Shown piece after piece: positions 1 to 6,252 of a stretch of DNA of 6,252 nucleotides. Origin of the DNA: Accumulibacter sp. (GTDB lineage: Bacteria > Pseudomonadota > Gammaproteobacteria > Burkholderiales > Rhodocyclaceae); contig JAIRZC010000063.1 in NCBI GenBank assembly GCA_031267455.1, forward strand, positions 1-6,252, written 5' to 3'. Below the pieces are notes generated by a model. It was given only the letters and a program-made list of their open reading frames with translations. It was not told the origin of the DNA and made no database searches. Each line of letters starts with the position of its first letter. The first letter of the stretch is position 1. A program made the translations under genes and the position numbers.

Positions 1-35
1 GGTTCCAACAACGCCCAGGCTCCATCAGAGATATC

Positions 36-290
36 ATGCCGTCGTTGTACATTTTTCATGAGAACACCCTCCGTATGTGGTGCCCTCTTATAACACAAAA
101 CTTGTGTAGACACTACCTAGAAGGGACATGGGGCGGTTGGGCACGAGACAATCGCCTGTTTATCAACTCGGTGTTCTGGATTCTGCGTACCGGCGCGCCA
201 TGGCGGGTTTGCTGGAGCAACGGATGGATGAGCCCGACGATGAATAGCTGATGATTGATGCCAGTTATATCAAAGTTCATTCCGGTTATG
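36..290 (+). pseudogene. Decayed IS5-family transposase, N-terminal remnant
   Basis: This is a remnant of an IS5-family insertion sequence transposase. From 36 to about 206 one frame reads a typical N-terminal region, including ARDNRLFINSVFWILRTGAPWR-like text (split here: ARDNRLFIN, VFWILRTGAPWR). After the WR pair the homology jumps to another frame, which reads GLLEQRMDEPDDE, an in-frame TAG at 245-247, then LMIDASYIKVHSG. In intact relatives the segment between GAPWR and the DEP..EWLMIDAS..KVH motif is roughly 30 residues longer and a tryptophan sits where the TAG is (TGG to TAG). So I infer an internal deletion with a frame change at about 203-207 plus a nonsense mutation. The aspartate of MIDAS is probably the first D of the DDE catalytic triad; the remaining catalytic residues are absent because similarity stops near 290. 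The element cannot be active. I could not identify its terminal inverted repeats. The family call rests on remembered motifs, not on an alignment. Confidence 0.75.
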
Positions 291-305
291 TACAGCAGGA
301 CATAA

Positions 306-455
306 TCGGAACGCTCCTGCCAGTCATTTCAAGGAAAGTCGCGCCAGAAAAAGATTCTTGCGTTCAAGGCTGCTGGAACGTGGCGATTCTCCAAGGCGGA
401 AATCAATCAATGGATTCAGCAGCAGTCGAAGGGCGGAAGAACCGGCAAGGTGTAA
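306..455 (+). pseudogene. Remnant of excisionase-type helix-turn-helix protein (C-terminal part)
   Basis: The frame open from 306 (after a TAA at 303-305) to the TAA at 453-455 has no good start codon. Its second half reads AFKAAGTWRFSKAEINQWI followed by QQQSKGG. This is the recognisable tail of a small HTH_17/excisionase-family DNA-binding domain, whose relatives end in a pattern like P-A-x-K-V-G-G-x-W-R-F-x-x-x-E-I-D-x-W-I. The preceding helix-turn-helix proper (the GVS.RTVYR region) is missing or scrambled, so I call this a truncated leftover. It ends 16 bases before the grpE-like start. Such proteins bind DNA and act as regulators or recombination accessory factors. Whether this one once controlled the downstream operon cannot be told from the window. 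It may belong to the neighbouring mobile-element debris. Confidence 0.6.
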
Positions 456-460
456 CTCAC

Positions 461-466
461 AGGAGG
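461..466 (+). promoter_or_regulatory. Ribosome binding site of the grpE-like gene
   Basis: A perfect AGGAGG lies five bases upstream of the ATG at 472. It decides the start of the grpE-like gene against the TTG-initiated in-frame extension from 358, which would read through the remnant DNA. Confidence 0.85.
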
Positions 467-471
467 GCTTG

Positions 472-843
472 ATGACGCAGCAGACCGAAGGCAATGAGCA
501 GATGGAGCAATCCCTCATCGACATCGCTGTCGAGAGTTGGCGCTTCTCGCGCCTGTTCGGAAAGGTGGTCAGCAAGCTCGACGCAGGCGAGTCTGGCCGC
601 TACGTCAACCAGCTTCGCTACTTCCAGAAAAAGGTTGAGGAAAACCTCGACTCGAATGGCCTCAAGCTGGTCAATGTCGAGGGGCAGCCCTACGACGCGG
701 GGATGGCGGCATCCGCCTTGAACTTGGGCGATTTCGGCCCTGACGACGTGTTGCTCGTCGATCAGATGCTGGAACCGATCATTATGGGGCCGAAGGGTCT
801 GCGCAAACAAGGCACGGTAATGCTCAGGAAGATGGAAGCATGA
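472..843 (+). CDS. Minimal GrpE-like nucleotide exchange factor
   Basis: Small 123-residue protein resembling the nucleotide exchange factor GrpE, which opens the Hsp70 ATPase domain to release ADP. Residues about 8-62 are predicted mainly helical (LIDIAVESWRFSRLF, then YVNQLRYFQKKVEENL). Residues about 63-120 match the GrpE C-terminal beta-domain layout: a short GLKLVNVEGQPYD strand-turn like GVEVIAETNVPLD in E. coli GrpE, an acidic stretch with DDVLLVDQMLEPIIMGPKGL like the exchange-active hairpin, and a final TVMLRK strand. E. coli GrpE has 197 residues, so most of the long N-terminal dimerising stalk is missing. The start is fixed by AGGAGG at 461-466. The stop codon overlaps the hsp70-like start as ATGA at 840-843, so the two are probably translationally coupled and made in fixed ratio. 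I infer that it is the dedicated exchange factor of that Hsp70, acting in the cytoplasm. No gene symbol is given because it is clearly not the housekeeping grpE. Confidence 0.75.
   Translation: MTQQTEGNEQMEQSLIDIAVESWRFSRLFGKVVSKLDAGESGRYVNQLRYFQKKVEENLDSNGLKLVNVEGQPYDAGMAASALNLGDFGPDDVLLVDQMLEPIIMGPKGLRKQGTVMLRKMEA
826..831 (+). promoter_or_regulatory. Ribosome binding site of the hsp70-like gene
   Basis: AGGAAG inside the end of the grpE-like gene, eight bases before the ATG at 840. Together with the ATGA overlap it supports that start and translation both by coupling and by direct initiation. Confidence 0.6.
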
Positions 844-3287
844 AATACGTCGGTATCGACCTCGGCACGACCAACAGTGCCATCTGCTCCTTTGACGGCG
901 AGAAGATTCATCTCTACAAGAGTCCGGAACAGCACGACGTCACGCCATCCGCCATCTTCATCGACCGGCGCGGAAACAAATACGTCGGCTCGCGCGCCTA
1001 CAACAGCGCCGCGAAGAATCCCGACAACGCTGCCGTGCTGTTTAAGCGGCTCATGGGCACGAGTACGCCCGTGAAGTTGCCCGCAGTCAACCTCACCATG
1101 ACGCCTGAAGAATGTTCCGCCGAGGTGCTACGCTCCCTCTTCGGCTACTTGCCGGAAGAGATTCGGGGTGATGGCGATACCGGCACCGTCATCACGGTTC
1201 CGGCTGCGTTCAACCAGATGCAGAAGGACTCGACGATGGCCGCCGCCGATGCGGCGGGTCTCGGACGAGTTGCGTTGATGCAAGAGCCGGTCGCCGCCGT
1301 GATGAGTGTCATGCGCCAGCGAAAGAATGACGGCGTGTTCGTCGTCTATGACCTCGGTGGCGGCACGCTCGACATCGCCATCGCCGAAAGCATCGCCGGG
1401 CGCGTGAACCTGCTTGCACACGGTGGCATTGCCATGTGCGGCGGGCGCGACTTCGACCGCATCCTGTTCGATAACGTCGTCAAACCTTGGCTGCTGGAAA
1501 ACTTCGATCTACCAGAGGATTTGGCTGCGAATTCGCAGCTCAAGTCGTTGCTGCGGTTGGCAACGTGGGCGACAGAGAAGGCCAAGATCGAGTTGTCGCA
1601 GAAAGAGGAGACGGTCGTCAGCCTTCCGGAAACCGACTTGGGCCTCCGCGATCAGGCCGGTGAAGAGATTTACATAGACATCACCATTGATCGCAAACGT
1701 TACAACGCGCTGATTGCGCCCAAGGTGGAAGACTCTATTCTGTCTGCCCGCGAGACGCTCGAAAAGGCTGGATTGAGTCCGCACGATGTCGAGCGCGTCG
1801 TCTTCGTGGGTGGCCCAACGCACTACAAGCCACTGCGCGACAAAGTCGCCTTCGAGCTTGGCGTTGCGCCGTCCACCGACGTGAACCCGATGACGGCCGT
1901 TGCCGAAGGTGCGGCGGTATTCGCTGAATCCATCGACTGGGCCTCGCAAAGCCGTGGACGCAAGAGTGCCCGTGGCGCGCTCAGTGCCGGTGGTGCGCTC
2001 GACCTCTCGTTCAACTACATCGCGCGCACGCCGGAGCCGCGAGCCAAGATCGTCGCCAAGCTCGGCGGACGCACTCCGGCGGGCATTGAGTTCCAGATCG
2101 ACAGCCTGGACACCGGATGGTCGTCGGGCCGTGTTGCGTTGAAGGACGGCGCAAGCGTCGAACTCAGCCTGACCAAACCGGGCGACAACATCTTCAAGGT
2201 GTTCGTGTTCGACTCGAATGGTGCGCCCGTTGCCTTGCGCGAGGACAAGATCGTCATTGCGCGCACCGCCGCCAGCATCGACGCGATTCCCGCGTCGCAC
2301 TCCATCGGCGTGGAAGCCCGCGACAAGGTGGGGGGCCGCTTGGTGCTGGACTACCTCGTGCGTGAAGGCGACCAGTTGCCCAAGAAGGGCAAGAAGTCGT
2401 TCAAGGCGGGCGAATCCCTCAGGGCCGGGAGCGCCGGATCAATCAAGTTCAAGCTGTGGGAAGGCGAAATCTCTGACCCCATCAACGACAACCGCTTCAT
2501 CGGCATGTTCGAGATCAAGGGCACGGACTTCGACGATGGCGTCATCGCTGCAGGCGCGGAACTGATCTGCGAGTACGAAGTGCTCGACTCCGGCAACATC
2601 ATCTTGGAAGTTTCGGCTTCCTCCATCAATGGTTCGTTCCAGAGCGGGCGCAACTTCTACTCCAGTCAGGAAGGCAAGCTCGACTACACCAGTCAGGCAA
2701 AGAACATCCAGGAGCAGTCGGAGCAGGCATTGCAGCGCCTCGACGAGATAGCACAGAAGGTGGACGACCCACGTCTGGAACAGGCCCGCGAGAAGCTGGA
2801 GCAGGCAAGCACCATCAAGTCAGGCGAGGCTGATCCCGAAACGGCAAAGCAAGCAATGGACAACGTGCAGGAGGCCAAGCGCCTGCTGGCGCTGACCCGC
2901 AAGGAGCACTTGAAGGACATCCGCCAGCTCGAACTGGACAGGGCTATCGATTTCTTCGACAAGGCCGTGCGCCAGCACGCACGCCCCACTGAGGCCACGT
3001 CGTTCGACAACTTGGTGAAGACCGCCCTGCGCGCCATTGAAAACAACAGCAGCGACTTCGAGTCGCACTTGGACGATCTGCGAGGCCGCAACTTCACGAT
3101 CCTGTGGCGTCAGCACTGGTTCGTCATCGAACGTTTCAAGTGGCTGGCTCAGGACACCTATCTCTTCCCCGATGCCAGAGAACACGTGCAGCTTGTGGCG
3201 ATTGGAGCCGAGGCGTTGAAAGCCAACGACATCGACAAGTTGCGCGCGGTGGTTGTCATAGATGCGTTTGGAATGACGCTGGATTAA
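840..3287 (+). CDS. Non-canonical Hsp70-family protein with extended architecture
   Basis: An 815-residue Hsp70/DnaK relative (E. coli DnaK is 638). The ATPase domain, about 1-370, has every hallmark: phosphate-1 loop GIDLGTTNS (5-13), TVPAAFNQMQKDST (119-132), QEPVAA (148-153), phosphate-2 YDLGGGTLDIAI (170-181), CGGRDFDRILF (200-210), EKAKIELS (246-253), adenosine motif VFVGGPTHYKPLR (321-333) and NPMTAVAEGAAV (349-360). It should bind and hydrolyse ATP. The usual DVLLLD linker is absent. Instead residues about 383-478 look like an extra all-beta, Ig-like module (VALKDGASVELSL, NIFKVFVFDSNG). Residues about 486-597 resemble the substrate-binding beta-sandwich (SIGVEARDKVGG up to GNIILEVSASS). 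A charged, coiled-coil-like helical region follows (about 615-700), then a distinct C-terminal block rich in aromatics (about 748-815, NFTILWRQHWFVIERFKWLA). There is no signal peptide or membrane segment, so it is cytoplasmic. It is coupled to the GrpE-like gene upstream. I infer a dedicated chaperone or ATP-driven switch of unknown client. The family is certain; the inserted and C-terminal domain calls are by eye. Confidence 0.93.
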   Translation: MKYVGIDLGTTNSAICSFDGEKIHLYKSPEQHDVTPSAIFIDRRGNKYVGSRAYNSAAKNPDNAAVLFKRLMGTSTPVKLPAVNLTMTPEECSAEVLRSLFGYLPEEIRGDGDTGTVITVPAAFNQMQKDSTMAAADAAGLGRVALMQEPVAAVMSVMRQRKNDGVFVVYDLGGGTLDIAIAESIAGRVNLLAHGGIAMCGGRDFDRILFDNVVKPWLLENFDLPEDLAANSQLKSLLRLATWATEKAKIELSQKEETVVSLPETDLGLRDQAGEEIYIDITIDRKRYNALIAPKVEDSILSARETLEKAGLSPHDVERVVFVGGPTHYKPLRDKVAFELGVAPSTDVNPMTAVAEGAAVFAESIDWASQSRGRKSARGALSAGGALDLSFNYIARTPEPRAKIVAKLGGRTPAGIEFQIDSLDTGWSSGRVALKDGASVELSLTKPGDNIFKVFVFDSNGAPVALREDKIVIARTAASIDAIPASHSIGVEARDKVGGRLVLDYLVREGDQLPKKGKKSFKAGESLRAGSAGSIKFKLWEGEISDPINDNRFIGMFEIKGTDFDDGVIAAGAELICEYEVLDSGNIILEVSASSINGSFQSGRNFYSSQEGKLDYTSQAKNIQEQSEQALQRLDEIAQKVDDPRLEQAREKLEQASTIKSGEADPETAKQAMDNVQEAKRLLALTRKEHLKDIRQLELDRAIDFFDKAVRQHARPTEATSFDNLVKTALRAIENNSSDFESHLDDLRGRNFTILWRQHWFVIERFKWLAQDTYLFPDAREHVQLVAIGAEALKANDIDKLRAVVVIDAFGMTLD

Positions 3288-3369
3288 ACGGCCTGCGTTC
3301 GAGGAATTGCTTTTATATTGAGCAAATCGGCGGCTTTTGCGATAAAGTCCGTTACGCGGCTCTAACCGC

Positions 3370-3394
3370 AACGCTTGATGGCGTTCTTTTTTTT
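3370..3394 (+). terminator. Rho-independent terminator of the grpE-like/hsp70-like operon
   Basis: AACGC at 3370-3374 pairs with GCGTT at 3381-3385 around a six-base loop. One C follows, then eight Ts at 3387-3394. The stem is short (5 bp) but the T-run is strong, and it lies about 80 bases after the hsp70-like stop on the right strand. It would separate the operon from purL. Confidence 0.65.
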
Positions 3395-3490
3395 CTCCAG
3401 AAATCTCGCACATTCCTGAATTATTTCTCCGTGAAGTCCTACCGGATCCGCGCAGTATCTTTGCGCTCAAAGAAGATTCCCCGATACAGC

Positions 3491-3508
3491 TTTTGCGCAT
3501 GAGCAAAA
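3491..3508. repeat. Short dyad TTTTGC-6-GCAAAA upstream of purL
   Basis: A perfect 6-bp inverted repeat, TTTTGC at 3491-3496 and GCAAAA at 3503-3508, separated by GCATGA. It lies 44 bases before the purL -10 box. It could be an operator half-site pair. It does not match the PurR consensus, whose half-sites point the other way. Confidence 0.35.
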
Positions 3509-3511
3509 TGC

Positions 3512-3530
3512 GGCGAGTCACCGACTCGCC
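3512..3530. repeat. Perfect 8-bp hairpin GGCGAGTC-ACC-GACTCGCC upstream of purL
   Basis: GGCGAGTC at 3512-3519 and GACTCGCC at 3523-3530 pair completely around a three-base loop. No T-run follows on the plus strand, so it is not a forward terminator. Read on the minus strand it is followed by CATTTTGC, a weak T-tract, but no minus-strand gene would use it. It occupies the place where a -35 element would be expected for the TATAAT at 3552, so it may be an operator or the remains of a bidirectional terminator. Confidence 0.5.
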
Positions 3531-3551
3531 AGCGGACGAGTACCGTTCAGC

Positions 3552-3557
3552 TATAAT
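3552..3557 (+). promoter_or_regulatory. Probable purL promoter -10 element
   Basis: Perfect TATAAT 30 bases before the purL start codon. No recognisable TTGACA lies 15-19 bases upstream and there is no TG extension, so the promoter may need an activator. Transcription would begin near 3564, giving a leader of about 24 bases with no clear Shine-Dalgarno sequence. Confidence 0.5.
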
Positions 3558-3587
3558 GGTCGATTGTTTTTTCCACGACCTTTGACC

Positions 3588-6252
3588 ATGGGCGATTTTC
3601 TTTTCCTGCGCGGCGCGCCCGCCTTTTCCGTTTTTCGCCTCCAGGGCCTGCAGCGTCGGCTTGAGTCCGTGCTCCCCGATGCGCGCGTCGTGAGCGCCGA
3701 TTACTGGCATCTCGTGAAGCTGGCCTCCCCGCTCGACGAGCGCGGACGAGCACAATTATCGGCATTACTTGAAGAAATAGCGGCATCGCCGCAGTCCGGC
3801 GATCTGTTTTTGGTCGTCCCAAGGATCGGGACGGTTTCACCCTGGTCGTCCAAAGCGACAGACATTGCCCGGAACTGCGGAATCGACGCCGTCGAGCGCA
3901 TCGAGCGCGCTGTCGCCTACCGCATCGAAGGCGCGGTGTCGGATGACGCACGTCATCCGGCCGCGGCGATCCTTCACGACCGGATGACCGAGACCGTCCT
4001 TGGGCGTTTTGAGGAGGCAGAAGCGCTTTTCCGGCATTTTTCGCCAAGACCGATGCATTCGATCGACCTTGTTTCCGGTGGGCGCGGAGCGCTTGACGAC
4101 GCGAACGCGCGTCTGGGACTCGCGCTGTCGGAAGACGAAATCGATTACCTCGTCGAGGTCTTTGCCGCGCGCGCCAGGCGCAATCCGACCGACGTCGAGC
4201 TGATGATGTTCGCGCAAGCCAATTCCGAGCATTGCCGGCACAAGATATTCAATGCGTCGTGGATCGTCGACGGCGCGCCGCGTGAAGAGACACTTTTTGG
4301 AATGATCCGGGATACGCATGCGGCGCATCCCGAAGGCAACATCGTCGTCTATTCCGACAATTCGTCGGTCTTCGAAGGCGCAAAGGCCGATTGCTTCTAT
4401 CCGCGCGAAAACAGCGTCTACGAGTGGAGCAGCGAGTTGACGCATATCCTGGCGAAAGTCGAAACGCACAATCATCCGACGGCGATCTCGCCATTTCCCG
4501 GCGCGGCCACCGGCTCCGGCGGCGAGATTCGCGACGAAGGCTCGACGGGACGCGGCGCGAGGCCCAAGGCCGGCCTCTGCGGTTTTTCGGTTTCCAATCT
4601 CAATCTGCCCGGCGCGGAACGACCGTGGGAGGCCGAAACGCTCGCGTATGGGCGCCCGCCTCGCGTCGCGTCGGCGCTGGAAATCATGCTTGAGGGGCCG
4701 ATCGGCGCGGCCGCGTTCAACAATGAATTTGGCCGCCCGAATCTGGCGGGCTACTTCCGTACTTATGAGCAGCGCCTCGGCAAGGGAGAGAAGGCGATCG
4801 TGCGCGCTTACCACAAGCCGATCATGGTCGCGGGCGGTGTCGGGAATATCCCAGATTGCCAGTCACGCAAGGCGGCGTCTTTCCCACCGGGGACGTTGCT
4901 GATCCAGTTGGGCGGCCCCGGAATGCTGATCGGATTGGGTGGCGGCGCGGCGAGTTCGATGACGACCGGAAGCAATGACGAAGACCTCGATTTCGCTTCG
5001 GTTCAGCGCGGCAACCCGGAAATCCAGCGGCGCGCGCAGGAAGTGATCGACCGTTGCCGGCAGAAAGGCGCGCCGGCCGGCGACGCTTCGGTACCGGGAA
5101 AGGGCAATCCGATCCTTTCGATTCATGACGTCGGAGCGGGTGGGCTTTCGAACGCCTTCCCCGAACTCGCCCACGGCTCGGAAAGCGGCGCGCGCTTCGA
5201 ATTGCGCGAAGTCAAAATCGAGGAACCCGGTATGTCGCCTCTCGAAATCTGGTGCAACGAGGCGCAGGAACGTTATGTCCTCGCAATACCACCTTCGCGA
5301 CTTCCGGAATTCCGGGAAATCTGCGAGCGCGAACGCTGCCCGTTTACCGTCGTGGGTGTCGCAAAAGATGATAAGCGTCTGCGCGTGACCGACAGTCATT
5401 TCGGGAACGCGCCGGTCGACATGGCGATGGACGATCTCCTGGGAAAACCGCCGCGAATGACGCGCCGGGCGGATCACCAGCCCTTGGTCCTTGCGCCTTT
5501 CGATCTCTCCGCCGTCGATTTTACTGAAGCGGCGTACCGGGTACTACGCCTTCCCGCCGTTGCGGATAAAACTTTCCTGATCACGATCGGCGACCGGACG
5601 GTTGGCGGCATGACGGCGCGCGACCAGATGGTCGGTCCCTGGCAGACGCCGGTCGCCGACGTCGCGGTGACGACATTCGGTTTTCGTACCCTGCTTGGAG
5701 AAGCGTTCGCGATGGGTGAACGGACGCCGCTCGCGGTACTCGACGCGACGTCCTCGGGGCGCATGGCCGTCGGCGAAGCGTTGACGAACATTGCCGCGGC
5801 ACGGATTGGAAAAATCGGCGACGTGAAGCTCTCGGCCAACTGGATGGCCGCCGCCGGATTCCCGGGTGAAGACGCGCGCCTCTTCGATACGGTGCGCGCC
5901 GTCTCCGATCTCTGCCAGCGGATCGGGATATCGATTCCAGTCGGAAAGGATTCGCTCTCGATGCGAACGACATGGAACGACGCGGGCGGGCAAAAACAGG
6001 TCGTCTCGCCGCTCTCATTGATCGTCAGCGCGTTCGCCAAAGTAACCGACGCTCGTCGCACACTGACGCCGCGGCTCCGCCTGGACGCGGGGGAAACCGA
6101 ACTCCTGCTCGTCGATCTTGGCGAAGGGCGCGATCGTATCGGCGCATCGGCGCTCGCGCAAGTCTACGGCGCGACGGGAATCGAAACGCCCGACGTCGAC
6201 GACCCCGGACGCATCTCCCACTTTTTTCACGCGATCCAGTCTCTTGCGGGAG
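3588..6252 (+). CDS. purL: Phosphoribosylformylglycinamidine synthase, large single-chain PurL (3' end outside window)
   Basis: Catalyses the fourth step of de novo purine synthesis: FGAR + ATP + glutamine + water to FGAM + ADP + phosphate + glutamate, in the cytoplasm. I translated from the ATG at 3588 and found 888 codons without a stop to the window edge. Known single-chain PurL has about 1300 residues (E. coli 1295), so about two thirds is present. Residues 1-150 are the PurS-like region ([15 protein letters not shown]). The linker carries the hallmark [15 protein letters not shown] (211-225). The first synthetase half shows [20 protein letters not shown] (290-309), [19 protein letters not shown] (311-329), AFNNEFGRP (376-384), [10 protein letters not shown] (449-458), [17 protein letters not shown] (511-527) and [17 protein letters not shown] (548-564). 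The second half shows [15 protein letters not shown] (661-675), [13 protein letters not shown] (678-690), [11 protein letters not shown] (747-757) and [10 protein letters not shown] (783-792). The C-terminal glutaminase domain with its catalytic cysteine lies beyond the window. The gene appears intact and monocistronic from its own promoter. No clear Shine-Dalgarno precedes the start, which was chosen by fit to the family N terminus. Confidence 0.97.
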   Translation, partial: MGDFLFLRGAPAFSVFRLQGLQRRLESVLPDARVVSADYWHLVKLASPLDERGRAQLSALLEEIAASPQSGDLFLVVPRIGTVSPWSSKATDIARNCGIDAVERIERAVAYRIEGAVSDDARHPAAAILHDRMTETVLGRFEEAEALFRHFSPRPMHSIDLVSGGRGALDDANARLGLALSEDEIDYLVEVFAARARRNPTDVELMMFAQANSEHCRHKIFNASWIVDGAPREETLFGMIRDTHAAHPEGNIVVYSDNSSVFEGAKADCFYPRENSVYEWSSELTHILAKVETHNHPTAISPFPGAATGSGGEIRDEGSTGRGARPKAGLCGFSVSNLNLPGAERPWEAETLAYGRPPRVASALEIMLEGPIGAAAFNNEFGRPNLAGYFRTYEQRLGKGEKAIVRAYHKPIMVAGGVGNIPDCQSRKAASFPPGTLLIQLGGPGMLIGLGGGAASSMTTGSNDEDLDFASVQRGNPEIQRRAQEVIDRCRQKGAPAGDASVPGKGNPILSIHDVGAGGLSNAFPELAHGSESGARFELREVKIEEPGMSPLEIWCNEAQERYVLAIPPSRLPEFREICERERCPFTVVGVAKDDKRLRVTDSHFGNAPVDMAMDDLLGKPPRMTRRADHQPLVLAPFDLSAVDFTEAAYRVLRLPAVADKTFLITIGDRTVGGMTARDQMVGPWQTPVADVAVTTFGFRTLLGEAFAMGERTPLAVLDATSSGRMAVGEALTNIAAARIGKIGDVKLSANWMAAAGFPGEDARLFDTVRAVSDLCQRIGISIPVGKDSLSMRTTWNDAGGQKQVVSPLSLIVSAFAKVTDARRTLTPRLRLDAGETELLLVDLGEGRDRIGASALAQVYGATGIETPDVDDPGRISHFFHAIQSLAG

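Larger units (their letters stand above)
3288..3587. other. Intergenic region between the hsp70-like gene and purL
   Basis: Three hundred bases with no convincing gene. It is more AT-rich than the flanking genes. It holds the operon terminator (3370-3394), two dyads (3491-3508 and 3512-3530) and a TATAAT box (3552-3557), each listed separately. A further weak dyad, GCGCA with TGCGC around a seven-base loop at 3450-3466, and GCGG/CCGC at 3356-3369 just before the terminator, may be chance. I see no tRNA or riboswitch fold here. Confidence 0.6.

Noticed and set aside
358..471. TTG-initiated N-terminal extension of the grpE-like protein
   Set aside because: It would translate the HTH remnant in the wrong frame. 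AGGAGG at 461-466 points clearly to the ATG at 472.
1509..2300. Minus-strand open frame of 263 codons opposite the hsp70-like gene
   Set aside because: Antisense shadow of a clear Hsp70 coding region, with arginine-rich low-information sequence.
3104..3502. Plus-strand open frame of 132 codons running out of the hsp70-like gene
   Set aside because: Mostly an out-of-frame shadow of hsp70, then reads through the terminator; no start signal or domain.
3491..3508. PurR operator upstream of purL
   Set aside because: The dyad arms TTTTGC and GCAAAA are in the opposite order to the PurR consensus and lack its central CG, so I keep it only as an unassigned dyad.
2820..3755. Minus-strand open frame of 311 codons spanning the hsp70 end, the intergenic region and the purL start
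   Set aside because: It overlaps two well-supported genes and the terminator, and its product has no recognisable domain.
3837..4814. Long minus-strand open frame (325 codons) opposite purL
   Set aside because: It lies antisense to unmistakable purL coding sequence. High-GC third positions keep the reverse frame open; the translation shows no family motif.
5474..6061. Minus-strand open frames opposite the purL 3' part
   Set aside because: Several overlapping frames are open at once, which is a composition effect; none shows a motif.
1..6252. CRISPR array, tRNA or rRNA gene
   Set aside because: No regularly spaced direct repeats, no cloverleaf with a TTCGA-type T arm in a suitable setting, and no rRNA-like stretch were seen.

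Overview
The window looks like a piece of a proteobacterial chromosome, most likely a betaproteobacterium or a close gammaproteobacterial relative. The large single-chain PurL with PurS-like, linker and synthetase regions is typical of those groups, and the coding DNA is moderately GC-rich with proteobacterial Shine-Dalgarno sites. This placement is an inference from protein style, since no rRNA or other taxonomic marker is present. Nothing is recognisable in bases 1-35.

Layout: (1) About 36-290 is the decayed N-terminal part of an IS5-family transposase with an internal deletion, a frameshift and an amber codon. (2) About 306-455 is the C-terminal scrap of a small excisionase-type helix-turn-helix protein. 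(3) 472-843 and 840-3287 form a tightly coupled two-gene operon: a minimal GrpE-like nucleotide exchange factor, overlapping by ATGA an 815-residue non-canonical Hsp70. The Hsp70 has a complete actin-like ATPase domain, a probable extra beta-sandwich between the ATPase and substrate-binding parts, and a C-terminal extension unlike the DnaK lid. (4) 3288-3587 is intergenic, with a hairpin/T8 terminator for the operon, two short dyads and a perfect TATAAT box. (5) 3588 to the window end is purL (formylglycinamidine ribonucleotide synthase), intact in frame for 888 codons and cut by the window edge before its glutaminase domain.

How it fits together: purL is core housekeeping. The GrpE-Hsp70 pair looks like an accessory cassette. 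It has mobile-element debris on its 5' side, its own terminator, somewhat different alanine codon use from purL, and no housekeeping dnaK/dnaJ/grpE context. The pair probably makes a dedicated ATP-driven chaperone or conformational switch with its own exchange factor. No J-domain partner and no client are encoded here. Related non-canonical Hsp70/GrpE pairs occur in accessory and conflict-type loci, but nothing in this window proves a defence role. This pair is the best candidate for something under-described.
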